Position numbers and translations under genes: made by a program. From Burkholderiales bacterium (GTDB taxonomy: Bacteria > Pseudomonadota > Gammaproteobacteria > Burkholderiales > Burkholderiaceae_E), in contig QEVL01000007.1 in assembly GCA_003577305.1 (NCBI GenBank), forward strand, positions 124,001-188,000: DNA of 64,000 nt, given 5' to 3'. Within the stretch, counting starts at the first letter, position 1, and every line of letters starts with the position of its first letter. Shown here piece by piece: positions 8,570 through 18,180 of this stretch. The notes under the pieces are model-generated. The model saw only the letters and a list, made by a program, of their open reading frames with translations, had not been told where the DNA came from and made no database searches.

Positions 8570-10386
8570 GAGGTCTCCATCCGGGGATCGAACTGGATCG
8601 CGGCCAGCCGCGCGTACAGGCCGCCACGCTCGACCAGTTCGGCGTGCGTGCCGGCGTCGGCCACGCGGCCGCGCTCGAGCACGACGATGCGGTCGGCGCC
8701 GGCCACGGTGGCGAGCCGGTGCGCGATGACCAGCGTGGTGCGCCCGCGCATCGCGCGCTCGAGCGCGTCCTGCACCGCGCGCTCGCTCTCGGCGTCGAGC
8801 GCGCTGGTGGCCTCGTCGAGCAGCAGCAGCGGCGGGTTCTTCAGCAGCGCCCGGGCGATCGCGATGCGCTGGCGCTGTCCGCCCGAGAGCCGCACGCCGC
8901 GCTCGCCGAGAGAGGTGCGGTAGCCCTCGGGCAGCTTCTCGATGAACTCGTGCGCGTGCGCCGCGCGCGCCGCCTCGATCACCTCGGTGTCGCTCGCCTC
9001 GAGCCGCCCGTAGCGGATGTTCTCCATCGCATCGGCCGAGAACACGACGCTGTCCTGCGAGACCAGGCCGATCGCACCGCGCAGGTCGGCCGGGTCGAGC
9101 CGCCGCAGGTCGACGCCGTCGAGCCGGATCGCACCCGACGACGGATCGTGAAAACGCAGCAGCAACTGGAACAGCGTGGTCTTGCCGGCGCCCGACGGCC
9201 CGACCAGCGCGACCGTCTCGCCAGGGGCCACTTCGAGCGTCACCCGGTCGAGCGCGCGCTCGCCTGGCCGCGACGGATAGCTGAAGGTGACCGACTCGAA
9301 GGCCACGCGCGAGCCGCCTCCCGATGGCACGAGCCGCACCGGTTCGGCCGGCGCGCGGATCGCCGGCTCGGCCTCGAGCAACTCGAGCAGCCGCTCGGTG
9401 GCGCCGGCGGCGCGCTGCACGTCGCCAAGCACTTCGGCGATCGCACCAGTGGCACCGGCCACCAGCGCCGCATAGAGAATGAACTGGGTGAGCAGCCCCG
9501 CGGTCAGCCGCCCTTCGAGCACCGCGTGCGCGCCGAGCCACAGCACGAACACGATCGCGCCGAAGACCAGCACGATCGCCAGCGCAGTGAGCAGCGAGCG
9601 GGCGCGCACCCGCCGGATCGCGCTGGCGAAAGCCGACTCGGTCGACGCGCCGAAGCGCTGCGCCTCGAGCGGCTCGCGCGCATAGGCCTGCACGATCTGG
9701 ACCGCGTTCAGTGTCTCGCCCGCCAGCGCACTGCTGTCGGCGAGCGCGTCCTGGCTCACGCGCGACAGGCGCCGCACGCGCCGGCCGAACACGAGGATCG
9801 GCAGCACGACCAGCAGCAGCAGGCCGACGATGATCGACGCGAGCTGCGGACTGGTGACGACCAGCATCGCCAGCGCGCCTGCGAACAGCAGCGCGTTGCG
9901 CAGCCCGAGCGAAATGCTGGTGCCCACCAGCGTCTGGATCAGCGTGGTGTCGGTGTTCAGCCGCGACAGCACCTCGCCGGTCTTCAGCGTCTCGAAGAAG
10001 CGTGCGTCCTGCCGCAGCACCTGCCGGTAGACCGCGCGCCGCAGGTCGGCAGTGACGCGCTCTCCCAGCCACGACACGCTGTAGAAGCGCAGCGCGGTGC
10101 CCAGCGCAAGCACCACTGCCACGCCGAACAGCGCGAGGAACCACAGGTTGACGTTGGCACGCCCGGAAACCGCGGCGCGCGCGGCGAACCCCACGTCGAT
10201 CATCTGGCGAAATGCCAGCGGCACCACCAGCGTGGCTGCCGCAGCGACCAGCAAGGCGATCGCCGCCAGCGCGACGCGCCCCCGGTACGGCGCCATGAAC
10301 GGCCACAGCGCACGCAGGACCGACCATGAACTGCGCCGCGCGGCCGACGGGCCGCGCGCGCCGGTCGAGGGAGCCTCCGGAGCCAT
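8566..10386 (-). CDS. ABC exporter, fused membrane and ATPase domains (MsbA/LmrA-like)
   Basis: This 606-residue half-transporter has a six-helix type I exporter domain (about residues 25-330) and a nucleotide-binding domain (about 360-595). Walker A is GPSGAGKTT, the signature is LSGGQRQRIAIARALL, Walker B is PPLLLLDEATSALD and the switch histidine is in VIAHRL. A homodimer should export a lipid, peptide or drug from the inner membrane. The general layout resembles MsbA and the ABCB-type exporters of proteobacteria, but the N-terminus differs and no lpx gene is adjacent, so a lipid A role is not claimed. It lies 34 bp after fumC and overlaps the next gene by 4 bp. Confidence 0.88.
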   Translation of the reverse strand: MAPEAPSTGARGPSAARRSSWSVLRALWPFMAPYRGRVALAAIALLVAAAATLVVPLAFRQMIDVGFAARAAVSGRANVNLWFLALFGVAVVLALGTALRFYSVSWLGERVTADLRRAVYRQVLRQDARFFETLKTGEVLSRLNTDTTLIQTLVGTSISLGLRNALLFAGALAMLVVTSPQLASIIVGLLLLVVLPILVFGRRVRRLSRVSQDALADSSALAGETLNAVQIVQAYAREPLEAQRFGASTESAFASAIRRVRARSLLTALAIVLVFGAIVFVLWLGAHAVLEGRLTAGLLTQFILYAALVAGATGAIAEVLGDVQRAAGATERLLELLEAEPAIRAPAEPVRLVPSGGGSRVAFESVTFSYPSRPGERALDRVTLEVAPGETVALVGPSGAGKTTLFQLLLRFHDPSSGAIRLDGVDLRRLDPADLRGAIGLVSQDSVVFSADAMENIRYGRLEASDTEVIEAARAAHAHEFIEKLPEGYRTSLGERGVRLSGGQRQRIAIARALLKNPPLLLLDEATSALDAESERAVQDALERAMRGRTTLVIAHRLATVAGADRIVVLERGRVADAGTHAELVERGGLYARLAAIQFDPRMETS

Positions 10387-10420
10387 CGGCGAAGAACAGG
10401 CGAAACGTCGGGTAGCGCTC

Positions 10421-11821
<1,401 letters not shown>

Positions 11822-11883
11822 GGCGTTTCTCCTCGTCGATTCCGGTTGCGGCCGGCGCTCGCGCGCCCGGCCCGTGGTTGACC

Positions 11884-11926
11884 GCTACAGCGCCGCCACA
11901 GTGCTGCTACAGCGCTGCTACAGCGC
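11884..11926. repeat. Short direct repeats at the end of the DapA-like gene
   Basis: GCTACAGCGC occurs at 11884-11893, 11906-11915 and 11917-11926, with a degenerate copy between the first two. The last copy covers the stop codon of the DapA-like gene. It is a local slippage-type repeat with no visible function. Confidence 0.6.
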
Positions 11927-12805
11927 GCCGATCGCGGTGAGCGCCGCCCTGACCTCCTCGACGCCGGCTGCGCCGAGCGGCGCCTGCGGCCGCAGCGGCG
12001 CGCCCACCGCGTATCCCTGCAACTCGAGCCCGCCCTTGATGCAGGCCGCGAGGTTGTGCTTCGCGAAAGCCTGGTTCAGCGCCCACAACGGCCGCTGCAG
12101 CCTCATCGCCTGCTCCCAGTCACCGCGCCGGCACGCTTCGTAGAGCGCCACGCTCTGGCGCGGCGCGACGCAGGCCGGGCCTGCCATCCAGCCTACGCCG
12201 CCGATCAGCATCACGCAGGCCGGAATGTGCGCCGACGCGGCGAACACCTGCATGCGCCCTTCGACGCGGTTGATGATCGACAGCAGCCGGCCGGTGTTCG
12301 ACGAAGCGTCCTTGATGTAGCGGATGTTGGGCACCCGGCTCAGCCGCTCGATCACCGGCAGGCTGAGGTCGGAGCGCTGGAAGTTCGGGTTCGTGTACAG
12401 CACGACCGGCAGGTCCACCGCCTTACCGATCGCTTCGAAGTAGGCGTACACGCCGTCGTCGTCGATCGGGAAATACGCTTCGAGGATCGCCAGGATGCCG
12501 GCGGCGCCCATCCGCTCGAAGGTGCGCGCGCGCGACTGCGCCTGCGCGATCGTGGTCGAGGCCACCCCCGCCACCACCGGCACGCGGCCGTTGGCCGCCT
12601 CGATCACCACCTCGACCAGGCGCTGCTGCTGCTCCCAGTCGAGGTAGGCGAACTCTCCGGTCGAGCCGAGCGGCGCGAGGCCGTGCACCCCGGCGGCGAT
12701 CAGGTCGTCGCACAGGCGCGCGAGCACTTCGCTCCTGACCTTGCCGGCCTCGTCGACGGGCGACACGAGATAGGGAAAAACGCCGTGGAAGGACTGCCCG
12801 GCCAT
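11918..12805 (-). CDS. Dihydrodipicolinate synthase family aldolase
   Basis: This 295-residue TIM-barrel protein belongs to the DapA/NanA family of class I aldolases. It shows [16 protein letters not shown], the phosphate-loop-like [28 protein letters not shown], the tyrosine in VVLYTNPN and the Schiff-base lysine in RYIKDASSN at about residue 165. True DapA normally has GTTGE and a conserved arginine near the C-terminal half; the GSTGE form and the isolated location suggest a catabolic member (keto-deoxy sugar acid or similar pyruvate aldolase/dehydratase) rather than lysine synthesis. It is divergent from the beta-lactamase-fold gene. The substrate is unknown. Confidence 0.85.
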   Translation of the reverse strand: MAGQSFHGVFPYLVSPVDEAGKVRSEVLARLCDDLIAAGVHGLAPLGSTGEFAYLDWEQQQRLVEVVIEAANGRVPVVAGVASTTIAQAQSRARTFERMGAAGILAILEAYFPIDDDGVYAYFEAIGKAVDLPVVLYTNPNFQRSDLSLPVIERLSRVPNIRYIKDASSNTGRLLSIINRVEGRMQVFAASAHIPACVMLIGGVGWMAGPACVAPRQSVALYEACRRGDWEQAMRLQRPLWALNQAFAKHNLAACIKGGLELQGYAVGAPLRPQAPLGAAGVEEVRAALTAIGAL

Positions 12806-12829
12806 CGTCGACCCTTGCGTGGTTTTGCT

Positions 12830-12881
12830 GGTGACGATTGTCACCGATTTCGCACACCCCGTTGCGCATCGAGGGGATGCG
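12830..12881. promoter_or_regulatory. Two short palindromes in the divergent gap before the MBL-fold gene
   Basis: GGTGAC (12830-12835) and GTCACC (12840-12845) form a perfect inverted repeat around GATT. CGCATC (12865-12870) and GATGCG (12876-12881) form another around five bases. They lie in the 126-bp gap between two divergent genes and are candidate operators; no regulator gene is adjacent. Confidence 0.35.
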
Positions 12882-12931
12882 ACGTGCGCCGCGATCGCCG
12901 ACAATGTTCTCCTGCGCACAGGGAGACCGGC

Positions 12932-13894
12932 ATGGCCTCGTCGCGACGTCAGTTCATCCGGACCGGCTTGGGCCTGGCAGCGGCGGCGGTGCTGCCGATG
13001 GGCGCAGGCTGCGTCGCTCTCCGATCGCCCGCGCCGGTGGCGAGTTCGGTCGCACCGGGAGCGTTTCGCGCGCGCATCGGCGCAGCGACGATCACCGCGG
13101 TGAGCGACGGCACGGCGAGTTCGCCGCTCGCCGAGGGCTTCGTGCGCAACGCGACGCTGCCCCAGGTGCAGCAGGCGCTGCGAGACGCCGGCTTGCCCAC
13201 CGACCGGCTCACGATCCCGTTCACCGCGTTCGTCGTCGAGCACGACGGCAGGCGGGTGCTGATGGACGCCGGCAACGGGCAGTTCGGAGCACCCACCGCG
13301 GGCCGGCTGCTCGCGAATCTGGGTGCCGCGGGCATCGACCCCCGGTCGATCGACACCGTGCTGATCTCGCATTTCCACGGCGACCACATCAACGGCCTGC
13401 GCGACCGCGACGGAGCGCTCGCCTTCCCGGCTGCGCGGCTGATGGTGCCCGCGCCCGAGTGGGATTTCTGGACCGATGACGCGCGGCGCGCCGCGGCGCC
13501 CGGCGCCCCGAGCGGCGACGCGGTGCGCCGCGTCTTCGCGCCGATCGCCGACAGCGTCGTGCGCTTCCAGCCCGGTGGCGAACCCGTCGCCGGCATCCGC
13601 TCGATCGCCGCCTACGGGCACACGCCGGGCCACACCGCGTTCTCGATCACCTCGCAGGAGCAGACCTTCGCCTACCTGGGCGACCTGACCAACATCGCCG
13701 CGCTGTTCGTGCGCAATCCCGACTGGGCGGTGCGCTTCGACATGGACGCCGAAGCCGCGCGGCAGACCCGGCACCGCCTGCTCGAAGCTGCCGCCGCCGG
13801 CGACTGGATCGTCGGCGGCTACCACCTGCCGGCGCCGGGCCTCGGCCGCATCGTCCGGCGCGGCAGCGGCTACGACTTCCTGCCGCTGAGCTGA
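12932..13894 (+). CDS. MBL-fold metallohydrolase with twin-arginine signal
   Basis: This 320-residue protein carries a Tat signal at the start ([20 protein letters not shown]) and a metallo-beta-lactamase fold. The zinc motif [11 protein letters not shown] is at about residues 149-159, a further histidine is in [11 protein letters not shown], an aspartate in YLGDLTNI and a final histidine in GGYHLPAPG. The periplasmic location and sequence resemble lactonase or arylsulfatase-like members of the fold, but the substrate is not deducible. ATG 12932 is chosen because GGGAG precedes it and it begins the Tat signal. A cysteine follows the signal (MGAGC) but the lipobox is poor, so a lipoprotein is not claimed. 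DUF2784 follows after 11 bp. Confidence 0.85.
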   Translation: MASSRRQFIRTGLGLAAAAVLPMGAGCVALRSPAPVASSVAPGAFRARIGAATITAVSDGTASSPLAEGFVRNATLPQVQQALRDAGLPTDRLTIPFTAFVVEHDGRRVLMDAGNGQFGAPTAGRLLANLGAAGIDPRSIDTVLISHFHGDHINGLRDRDGALAFPAARLMVPAPEWDFWTDDARRAAAPGAPSGDAVRRVFAPIADSVVRFQPGGEPVAGIRSIAAYGHTPGHTAFSITSQEQTFAYLGDLTNIAALFVRNPDWAVRFDMDAEAARQTRHRLLEAAAAGDWIVGGYHLPAPGLGRIVRRGSGYDFLPLS

Positions 13895-13905
13895 ACGGGC
13901 ACGCG

Positions 13906-14286
13906 ATGGGCGCCCGACTCGCTGCCGACGCAGTGCTGCTGGTGCACCTCGCGTTCGTCGCGTTCGTGATGCTCGGCGGGCTGCTGGTCGCCCGGCGGCC
14001 GCGAATCGCGTGGCTGCACCTGCCGGCCGCAGCGTGGGCCGCCTGGCTCGAATTCGGCGGTGCCATCTGTCCGCTCACGCCGCTCGAAAACCATCTCCGC
14101 AGGCTCGCGGGCGCCTCGGGCTACGCAGGCGGGTTCGTCGAGCACTACCTGATCCCGATCGTCTATCCCGCCGGCCTCACTGTGCAGGCACAGCGCTGGC
14201 TCGGCGTACTCGTCGTCGCAGTCAATCTCGCGATCTACCTCCGGATCGCGGCCCGACAGTCGGCGGAACCGCCCCGTCGCGAATGA
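13906..14286 (+). CDS. DUF2784 family small membrane protein
   Basis: This 126-residue protein has about three to four hydrophobic segments and the family hallmark [15 protein letters not shown] followed by [20 protein letters not shown]. These conserved residues (CPLTPLE and EHYL) define DUF2784, inner-membrane proteins of unknown role found singly in many proteobacteria. It follows the MBL-fold hydrolase by 11 bp and is probably co-transcribed with it. No function can be assigned. Confidence 0.82.
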   Translation: MGARLAADAVLLVHLAFVAFVMLGGLLVARRPRIAWLHLPAAAWAAWLEFGGAICPLTPLENHLRRLAGASGYAGGFVEHYLIPIVYPAGLTVQAQRWLGVLVVAVNLAIYLRIAARQSAEPPRRE

Positions 14287-14424
14287 GGTCGTGGCTCACG
14301 CGCAACATCCTGGCGGCTCCAGACCGACGTTCGTCCCGTGACAGGTGGCGTCCGGGTGGTGGCCGCCTCTGTCCGCCGCAGCGCACGCCTAGTCTGGCTG
14401 CGTCGATCCGACAGGAGACGTGCA

Positions 14425-14673
14425 ATGGAGACGATGCAGGCCCAGATGCCGGGCGCCGACGAGGCGGGTACCGAAGTCTTTTCACTGACCGCGATTCTCG
14501 ATCCATCGGCCGCGCTCGCCGCAGCCAGGCGCCTGTACGCGCAGAACCGCAGCGGCCTGAGGTTCTTTTGCGAGAACCGGCGCGTGGTGTCGGTCGAGGA
14601 GGCCGAGGCGATCGGCGAGATGTATGACGAAGTGGGCGAGAGAGTCGAGCAGGAGGCTGCAGCGGCAGGCTAG
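14425..14673 (+). CDS. Small acidic protein of unknown function
   Basis: An 82-residue protein starts at ATG 14425 with AGGAG 11-12 bases upstream, which favours this start over one 29 codons earlier. It is acidic and probably soluble, with no signal or membrane segment. The middle (SAALAAARRLYAQNRSGLRFFCENRRVVSVEEAEAIGE) looks like two helices flanking a short beta segment. No family is recognised. Its stop codon is wrapped in a perfect hairpin (14659-14680) whose right arm is the first 8 bases of the adjoining tandem repeat array. The good ribosome site and codon use make it likely real. Confidence 0.6.
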   Translation: METMQAQMPGADEAGTEVFSLTAILDPSAALAAARRLYAQNRSGLRFFCENRRVVSVEEAEAIGEMYDEVGERVEQEAAAAG

Positions 14674-14680
14674 CCGCTGC
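14659..14680 (+). terminator. Hairpin across the stop codon at the left end of the repeat array
   Basis: GCAGCGGC (14659-14666) pairs perfectly with GCCGCTGC (14673-14680) around a 6-base loop that contains most of the TAG stop of the small gene. The right arm is also the start of repeat unit 1. Confidence 0.5.
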
Positions 14681-15003
14681 GCGTCAGGTCAGCCTGCGCC
14701 GCAACCTGGTCTTGCGCTAGCGCTTCGCGCGATTGTGGCTTCGGCCGCCCGCTTCGCGGGCTTGACCTGCCGCTGCGCGCCAGGTCAGCCTGCGCCGCAA
14801 CCTGGTCTTGCGCTAGCGCTTCGCGCGATTGTGGCTTCGGCCGCCCGCTTCGCGGGCTTGACCTGCCGCTGCGCGTCAGGTCAGCCTGCGCCGCAATCTG
14901 GTCCTGCGCTAGCGGTTCGCGCGTTTGTGGCTTCGGCCGCCCGCTTCGCGGGCTTGACCTGCCGCTGCGCGTCAGGTCAGCCTGCGCCGCAACCTGGTCC
15001 TGC
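14673..15003. repeat. 96-bp tandem repeat array, three units plus a partial fourth
   Basis: Units begin at 14673, 14769, 14865 and 14961 (the last is 43 bp). Units 1 and 2 differ at one base; unit 3 differs from unit 1 at four. Each unit holds a hairpin GCCCGC-TTC-GCGGGC, and across each junction a stem TGACCTG/CAGGTCA (for example 14763-14769 with 14781-14787). Each unit also holds a near copy, inverted, of the proB 3' end (unit 3, 14894-14913, matches 15002-15021 at 19 of 20). The array fills the whole 329-bp space between two convergent stop codons. Because 96 is a multiple of three it creates a repetitive open frame on the plus strand, which is not a gene. A related element lies at 61009-61091. 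Confidence 0.9.
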
Positions 15004-15017
15004 TAACGCAGGACCAG
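14994..15017 (-). terminator. Perfect hairpin across the proB stop codon
   Basis: CTGGTCCTGC (14994-15003) and GCAGGACCAG (15008-15017) form a 10-bp perfect stem with loop TAAC. The right arm encodes the last codons of proB and the loop contains most of its stop; the left arm is the end of the tandem array. No U run follows. Confidence 0.55.
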
Positions 15018-16169
15018 ATTGTCCCTGTGCACGAGTTCGGGTTCTTCGATGAAGCCGAGGATCGACTCGATCTCGGACGAGGGGCGGCGCATGATGAGCC
15101 GGGTCTCCGAGCTCGAGTAGTTGATCAGCCCGCGGGCGATCTCGCGGCCTTCGGGGTCGCGAATCGCGACCGCCTCGCCGCGCTCGAACTCGCCGCTGAC
15201 CCCGGTCACGCCGATCGGCAGCAGGCTGCGCCCGCCGGCCACCAGCGCGCGCGCCGCACCGGCATCGAGGCGCACCGAACCGCGCAACTGCAACTGGTCG
15301 GCAAGCCACTGCTTGCGCGCCGCCATCCGCGGTGTCTGCGCGATGAATTGCGTGCCGATCGATTCGCCGCGCGCCAGTCGCACCAGCACCCGCGCCTCGC
15401 GCCCGGACGCCACCACCGTGTGGGCCCCGCTTCTGGCGGCGCGCCTGGCCGCGAGCACCTTGGTGATCATGCCCCCGCTTCCGATCGACGAGCCCACGCC
15501 GCCCGCCATCGCTTCGAGCGCCGGATCGCCGGCCACGACGCGCTCGAGCATCCGGGCCTGCGGGTCGCGCCGCGGGTCGGCGGTGAACAGCCCGCTCTGG
15601 TCGGTGAGGATCACCAGCGCGTCGGCGTCGATCAGGTTGGCCACCAGCGCGCCCAGCGTGTCGTTGTCGCCGAACTTGATCTCGTCGGTGACCACGGTGT
15701 CGTTCTCGTTGATGATCGGCACCACGCCGAGTGCAAGCAGCGCGAGCAGCGTCGAGCGAGCGTTCAGATAACGCTTGCGATCGGCCAGGTCTTCGTGCGT
15801 GAGCAGCACCTGCGCGGTACCCAGCCCGTGCGCGCGAAAGCAGGTCTCGTACACCTGCGCGAGCCCCATCTGCCCGACCGCCGCGGCAGCCTGCAATTCG
15901 TGCATTGCCTTCGGCCGCTTTGCCCAACCCAGGCGCTTCATGCCCTCGGCCACCGCGCCCGACGAGACCATCACGACTTCCTTGCCGAGCGCGCGCAACT
16001 CGGCGATCTGCGCGCCCCATTCGGAGATCGCCCGCTCGTCGAGGCCGCGCCCTTCGTTGGTGACGAGGCTCGATCCCACCTTCACGACGATGCGGCGACC
16101 TTCGAGCAGCGGCGCGACGGCATCGGCCGCAGAAACCTCCGCGAGAGCAGCCGCGGGACGCTCAGCCAT
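15003..16169 (-). CDS. proB: Glutamate 5-kinase
   Basis: ProB phosphorylates glutamate to gamma-glutamyl phosphate, the first step of proline synthesis, and is usually inhibited by proline. The 388-residue protein has the amino-acid kinase domain ([13 protein letters not shown] near residue 24, [64 protein letters not shown]). A C-terminal PUA domain begins at about residue 290. ATG 16169 is used; it overlaps the end of obgE by 8 bp, which points to coupling. proA is not in the window. The obgE-proB order downstream of rplU-rpmA is common in betaproteobacteria. Its stop codon lies in a hairpin shared with the repeat array. Confidence 0.95.
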   Translation of the reverse strand: MAERPAAALAEVSAADAVAPLLEGRRIVVKVGSSLVTNEGRGLDERAISEWGAQIAELRALGKEVVMVSSGAVAEGMKRLGWAKRPKAMHELQAAAAVGQMGLAQVYETCFRAHGLGTAQVLLTHEDLADRKRYLNARSTLLALLALGVVPIINENDTVVTDEIKFGDNDTLGALVANLIDADALVILTDQSGLFTADPRRDPQARMLERVVAGDPALEAMAGGVGSSIGSGGMITKVLAARRAARSGAHTVVASGREARVLVRLARGESIGTQFIAQTPRMAARKQWLADQLQLRGSVRLDAGAARALVAGGRSLLPIGVTGVSGEFERGEAVAIRDPEGREIARGLINYSSSETRLIMRRPSSEIESILGFIEEPELVHRDNLVLR

Positions 16170-17307
16170 GCGCAGCCTCGCCCGGTGCGTCGCCGCCGCG
16201 CTCGCCCCGCGGCCCGTGGGATCCGGGGTCGGGCGCAGGCTCGAAGCGCACGTCGATCGCCGATGGCTCGGGCTCCCGGATCGACTCGAGGTACTCGTTG
16301 ATCGACAGGCACAAGGGTTCGCAACCCTCGCGCGTGAGCGCCGAGATCGCGAACACGCGCTCGACCGGCATCGCATGGCGGCCGCGTCCGCGGTAGCGCT
16401 TCACGAAGTCGGCAATGCGCGCCTCGCGCTCTTCGGCGGAAATCATGTCGATCTTGTTCAGCACCAGCCAGCGCGGCTTTTCGGCCAGCGCGGTGTCGTA
16501 CTTGCGCAGTTCGCGCACGATCGCGCGCGCGTCGCGCACCGGGTCGGCTTCGGGATCGAACGGCATCAGGTCGACCAGGTGCAGCAGCAGCCGCGTGCGC
16601 TGCAGGTGCCTCAGGAACTGGTGCCCGAGTCCGGCGCCCTCGGCCGCACCCTCGATCAGCCCGGGAATGTCGGCCACCACGAAGCTCTTGCCCGCGCCGA
16701 CCCGCACCACGCCGAGGTTCGGATGCAGCGTGGTGAACGGATAGTCGGCGATCTTCGGGCGCGCGTTGCTCACCGCCGCAATGAAAGTCGACTTGCCCGC
16801 GTTGGGCAGGCCGAGCAGGCCGACGTCGGCCAGCACCTTCAGTTCGAGCCGCAGCCGACGGTGCTCGCCCTCCCTGCCCGGCGTGCACTGGCGCGGCGCG
16901 CGATTCGTGCTCGACTTGAAGCGGATGTTGCCCAGCCCCCCCTCGCCGCCGCGGGCGAGCAGCGCCTCCTGTTCGTGCCGCGTGAGGTCGGCGATCAACT
17001 CGCCGGTGTCTTCGTCGTGGATCTGCGTGCCCACCGGCACGCGCAGCACGATGTCGTCGGCCGCCGCGCCGTACTGATCGGAGCCGCGCCCGCGCTCGCC
17101 GTTCTTCGCGACGAACCTGCGCTGGAAACGATAGTCGACGAGCGTGTTGACATTGCGGTCGGCCACCGCCCGGATGCTGCCGCCGCGGCCGCCGTCGCCG
17201 CCGTCGGGGCCGCCCCTGGGAACGAATTTCTCGCGCCGGAACGACACGACGCCGCTGCCCCCGTTGCCGGCGGTGACCTCGATGTACGCCTCGTCGATGA
17301 ACTTCAT
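16162..17307 (-). CDS. obgE: GTPase Obg/CgtA
   Basis: This 381-residue essential GTPase acts in 50S ribosome maturation and stress signalling. The glycine-rich Obg fold opens [19 protein letters not shown] and continues with [13 protein letters not shown]. The G domain from about residue 160 has G1 [10 protein letters not shown]2/G3 with [12 protein letters not shown] and [11 protein letters not shown]4 NKID and G5 ISAL. The C-terminal tail after about residue 345 is short, polar and variable, as in the family. It follows rpmA but is separated from it by an intrinsic terminator, so it may be expressed by read-through or its own promoter. It overlaps proB by 8 bp. Confidence 0.96.
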   Translation of the reverse strand: MKFIDEAYIEVTAGNGGSGVVSFRREKFVPRGGPDGGDGGRGGSIRAVADRNVNTLVDYRFQRRFVAKNGERGRGSDQYGAAADDIVLRVPVGTQIHDEDTGELIADLTRHEQEALLARGGEGGLGNIRFKSSTNRAPRQCTPGREGEHRRLRLELKVLADVGLLGLPNAGKSTFIAAVSNARPKIADYPFTTLHPNLGVVRVGAGKSFVVADIPGLIEGAAEGAGLGHQFLRHLQRTRLLLHLVDLMPFDPEADPVRDARAIVRELRKYDTALAEKPRWLVLNKIDMISAEEREARIADFVKRYRGRGRHAMPVERVFAISALTREGCEPLCLSINEYLESIREPEPSAIDVRFEPAPDPGSHGPRGERGGDAPGEAAHG

Positions 17308-17343
17308 CGTGGTGCCCTGCGATCGGCCGCCGCGCGCGCCGAC

Positions 17344-17368
17344 AAAAAAGCCCCGCGCGGCGGGGCTT
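17344..17368 (-). terminator. Intrinsic terminator after rpmA
   Basis: On the minus strand AAGCCCCGC and GCGGGGCTT (17348-17356 and 17360-17368) form a perfect 9-bp stem with a 3-base loop, followed by six U (17344-17349). This is a textbook terminator between rpmA and obgE and should limit read-through from the ribosomal protein genes. Confidence 0.88.
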
Positions 17369-17389
17369 CCTGCGGCGCCGCGGGCTGCG

Positions 17390-17650
17390 TCACTGCAGCG
17401 GGTCGATGCTGACCGTGCTGCGGTTGCGCGGGCCCTTGACCGCGAACCTCACCCGGCCGTCGACCAGCGCGAACAGGGTGTGGTCCTTGCCCAGGCCGAC
17501 GTTCACGCCGGGATGAAAGCGCGTGCCGCGCTGCCGCACGATGATCGAGCCGGCGCTCACCGTCTGGCCACCATACGCCTTGACGCCGAGCATCTTCGGT
17601 TGCGAGTCGCGGCCGTTGCGCGTCGAGCCGCCGCCCTTCTTCTGTGCCAT
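17390..17650 (-). CDS. rpmA: Ribosomal protein L27
   Basis: This 86-residue large-subunit protein reaches the peptidyl transferase centre through its N-terminus. The sequence [20 protein letters not shown] and the conserved body [20 protein letters not shown], then [18 protein letters not shown], are diagnostic. The N-terminus begins directly at MAQKKGG without the Firmicutes-type cleaved extension. It follows rplU by 12 bp and ends just before an intrinsic terminator. Confidence 0.97.
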   Translation of the reverse strand: MAQKKGGGSTRNGRDSQPKMLGVKAYGGQTVSAGSIIVRQRGTRFHPGVNVGLGKDHTLFALVDGRVRFAVKGPRNRSTVSIDPLQ

Positions 17651-17662
17651 GTTGCCGACTCC

Positions 17663-18049
17663 TCAAGCTTCGGCGCCGGGCGCGGCCTCGGCTGCCGGGG
17701 GGACGATCGTCGGCACTTCGGCCGCCGTCTCGCCGATCGCCGAGGCGATGCGGCTCACGAACAGCTCGGTGAAGTTCTGCCGATGACCCTGCTGTTTGCG
17801 ATAGTGCTTGCGGCGGCGCATCTTGAAAATGCGCACCTTGTCGTGCCGCCCGTGGGAGAGCACCGTCGCCGAAACCGTCGCCCCGGACACCAGCGGCGTG
17901 CCGACCGAAAGCTGGTCGCCCGCGCCGACCGCCAGTACCTGGTCGATCGTGATTTCAGCTCCGATGTCCGCCGGCATCTGTTCTACCCTGATCTTGTCGC
18001 CGGCCGCAACCCTGTACTGCTTGCCGCCGGTTTTTATGACCGCGTACAT
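17663..18049 (-). CDS. rplU: Ribosomal protein L21
   Basis: L21 binds 23S rRNA in the large subunit. The protein begins [20 protein letters not shown] and contains the conserved [16 protein letters not shown] near residues 75-90. At 128 residues it exceeds the usual 103 by an Ala/Pro/Glu-rich C-terminal tail from about residue 105, probably disordered; similar tails occur in some Burkholderiales. It is first in the rplU-rpmA(-obgE-proB) minus-strand operon and has a strong sigma-70 promoter upstream. Confidence 0.97.
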   Translation of the reverse strand: MYAVIKTGGKQYRVAAGDKIRVEQMPADIGAEITIDQVLAVGAGDQLSVGTPLVSGATVSATVLSHGRHDKVRIFKMRRRKHYRKQQGHRQNFTELFVSRIASAIGETAAEVPTIVPPAAEAAPGAEA

Positions 18050-18105
18050 GGGAACCTCTCGAAATATGTTCTGAGAACGCTCGTCCCGAGAACGGAAAAC
18101 CTTGG

Positions 18106-18134
18106 ATTATCCTGCATCGGAGCGCCTCCGTCAA
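18106..18134 (-). promoter_or_regulatory. Sigma-70 promoter of rplU-rpmA
   Basis: On the minus strand TTGACG (18129-18134) and GATAAT (18106-18111) are separated by exactly 17 bp. Each hexamer matches consensus at five of six positions. The start would be about 50 bp before the rplU ATG. It is the best promoter match found in the window. Confidence 0.82.
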
Positions 18135-18151
18135 AACACGGTGCAGCCGAC

Positions 18152-18157
18152 TATAAT
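18152..18157 (+). promoter_or_regulatory. -10 element of ispB
   Basis: A perfect TATAAT at 18152-18157 faces ispB; no good -35 is visible 16-18 bp upstream. Transcription would start about 15-17 bp before the ATG at 18181, which favours that start over one at 18157 that lies inside the -10. The rplU and ispB promoters are back to back. Confidence 0.55.
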
Positions 18158-18180
18158 TGCCGACTGCATATGGCTGCTCC

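Noticed and set aside
8566..10386. Calling the ABC exporter MsbA
   Set aside because: The layout fits, but no lipid A gene is adjacent and the N-terminus is unlike MsbA. The general exporter call is safer.
11918..12805. Calling the aldolase DapA (lysine synthesis)
   Set aside because: It has GSTGE rather than GTTGE and no lysine-pathway neighbours. The family name alone is supported.
14673..15003. CRISPR array
   Set aside because: The units are contiguous 96-bp copies with no unique spacers, and no cas genes are present.
14624..15052. Plus-strand open frame with a 32-residue repeated peptide
   Set aside because: It follows from the 96-bp repeat period being a multiple of three. It has no ribosome site, starts inside another gene and overlaps proB antisense.
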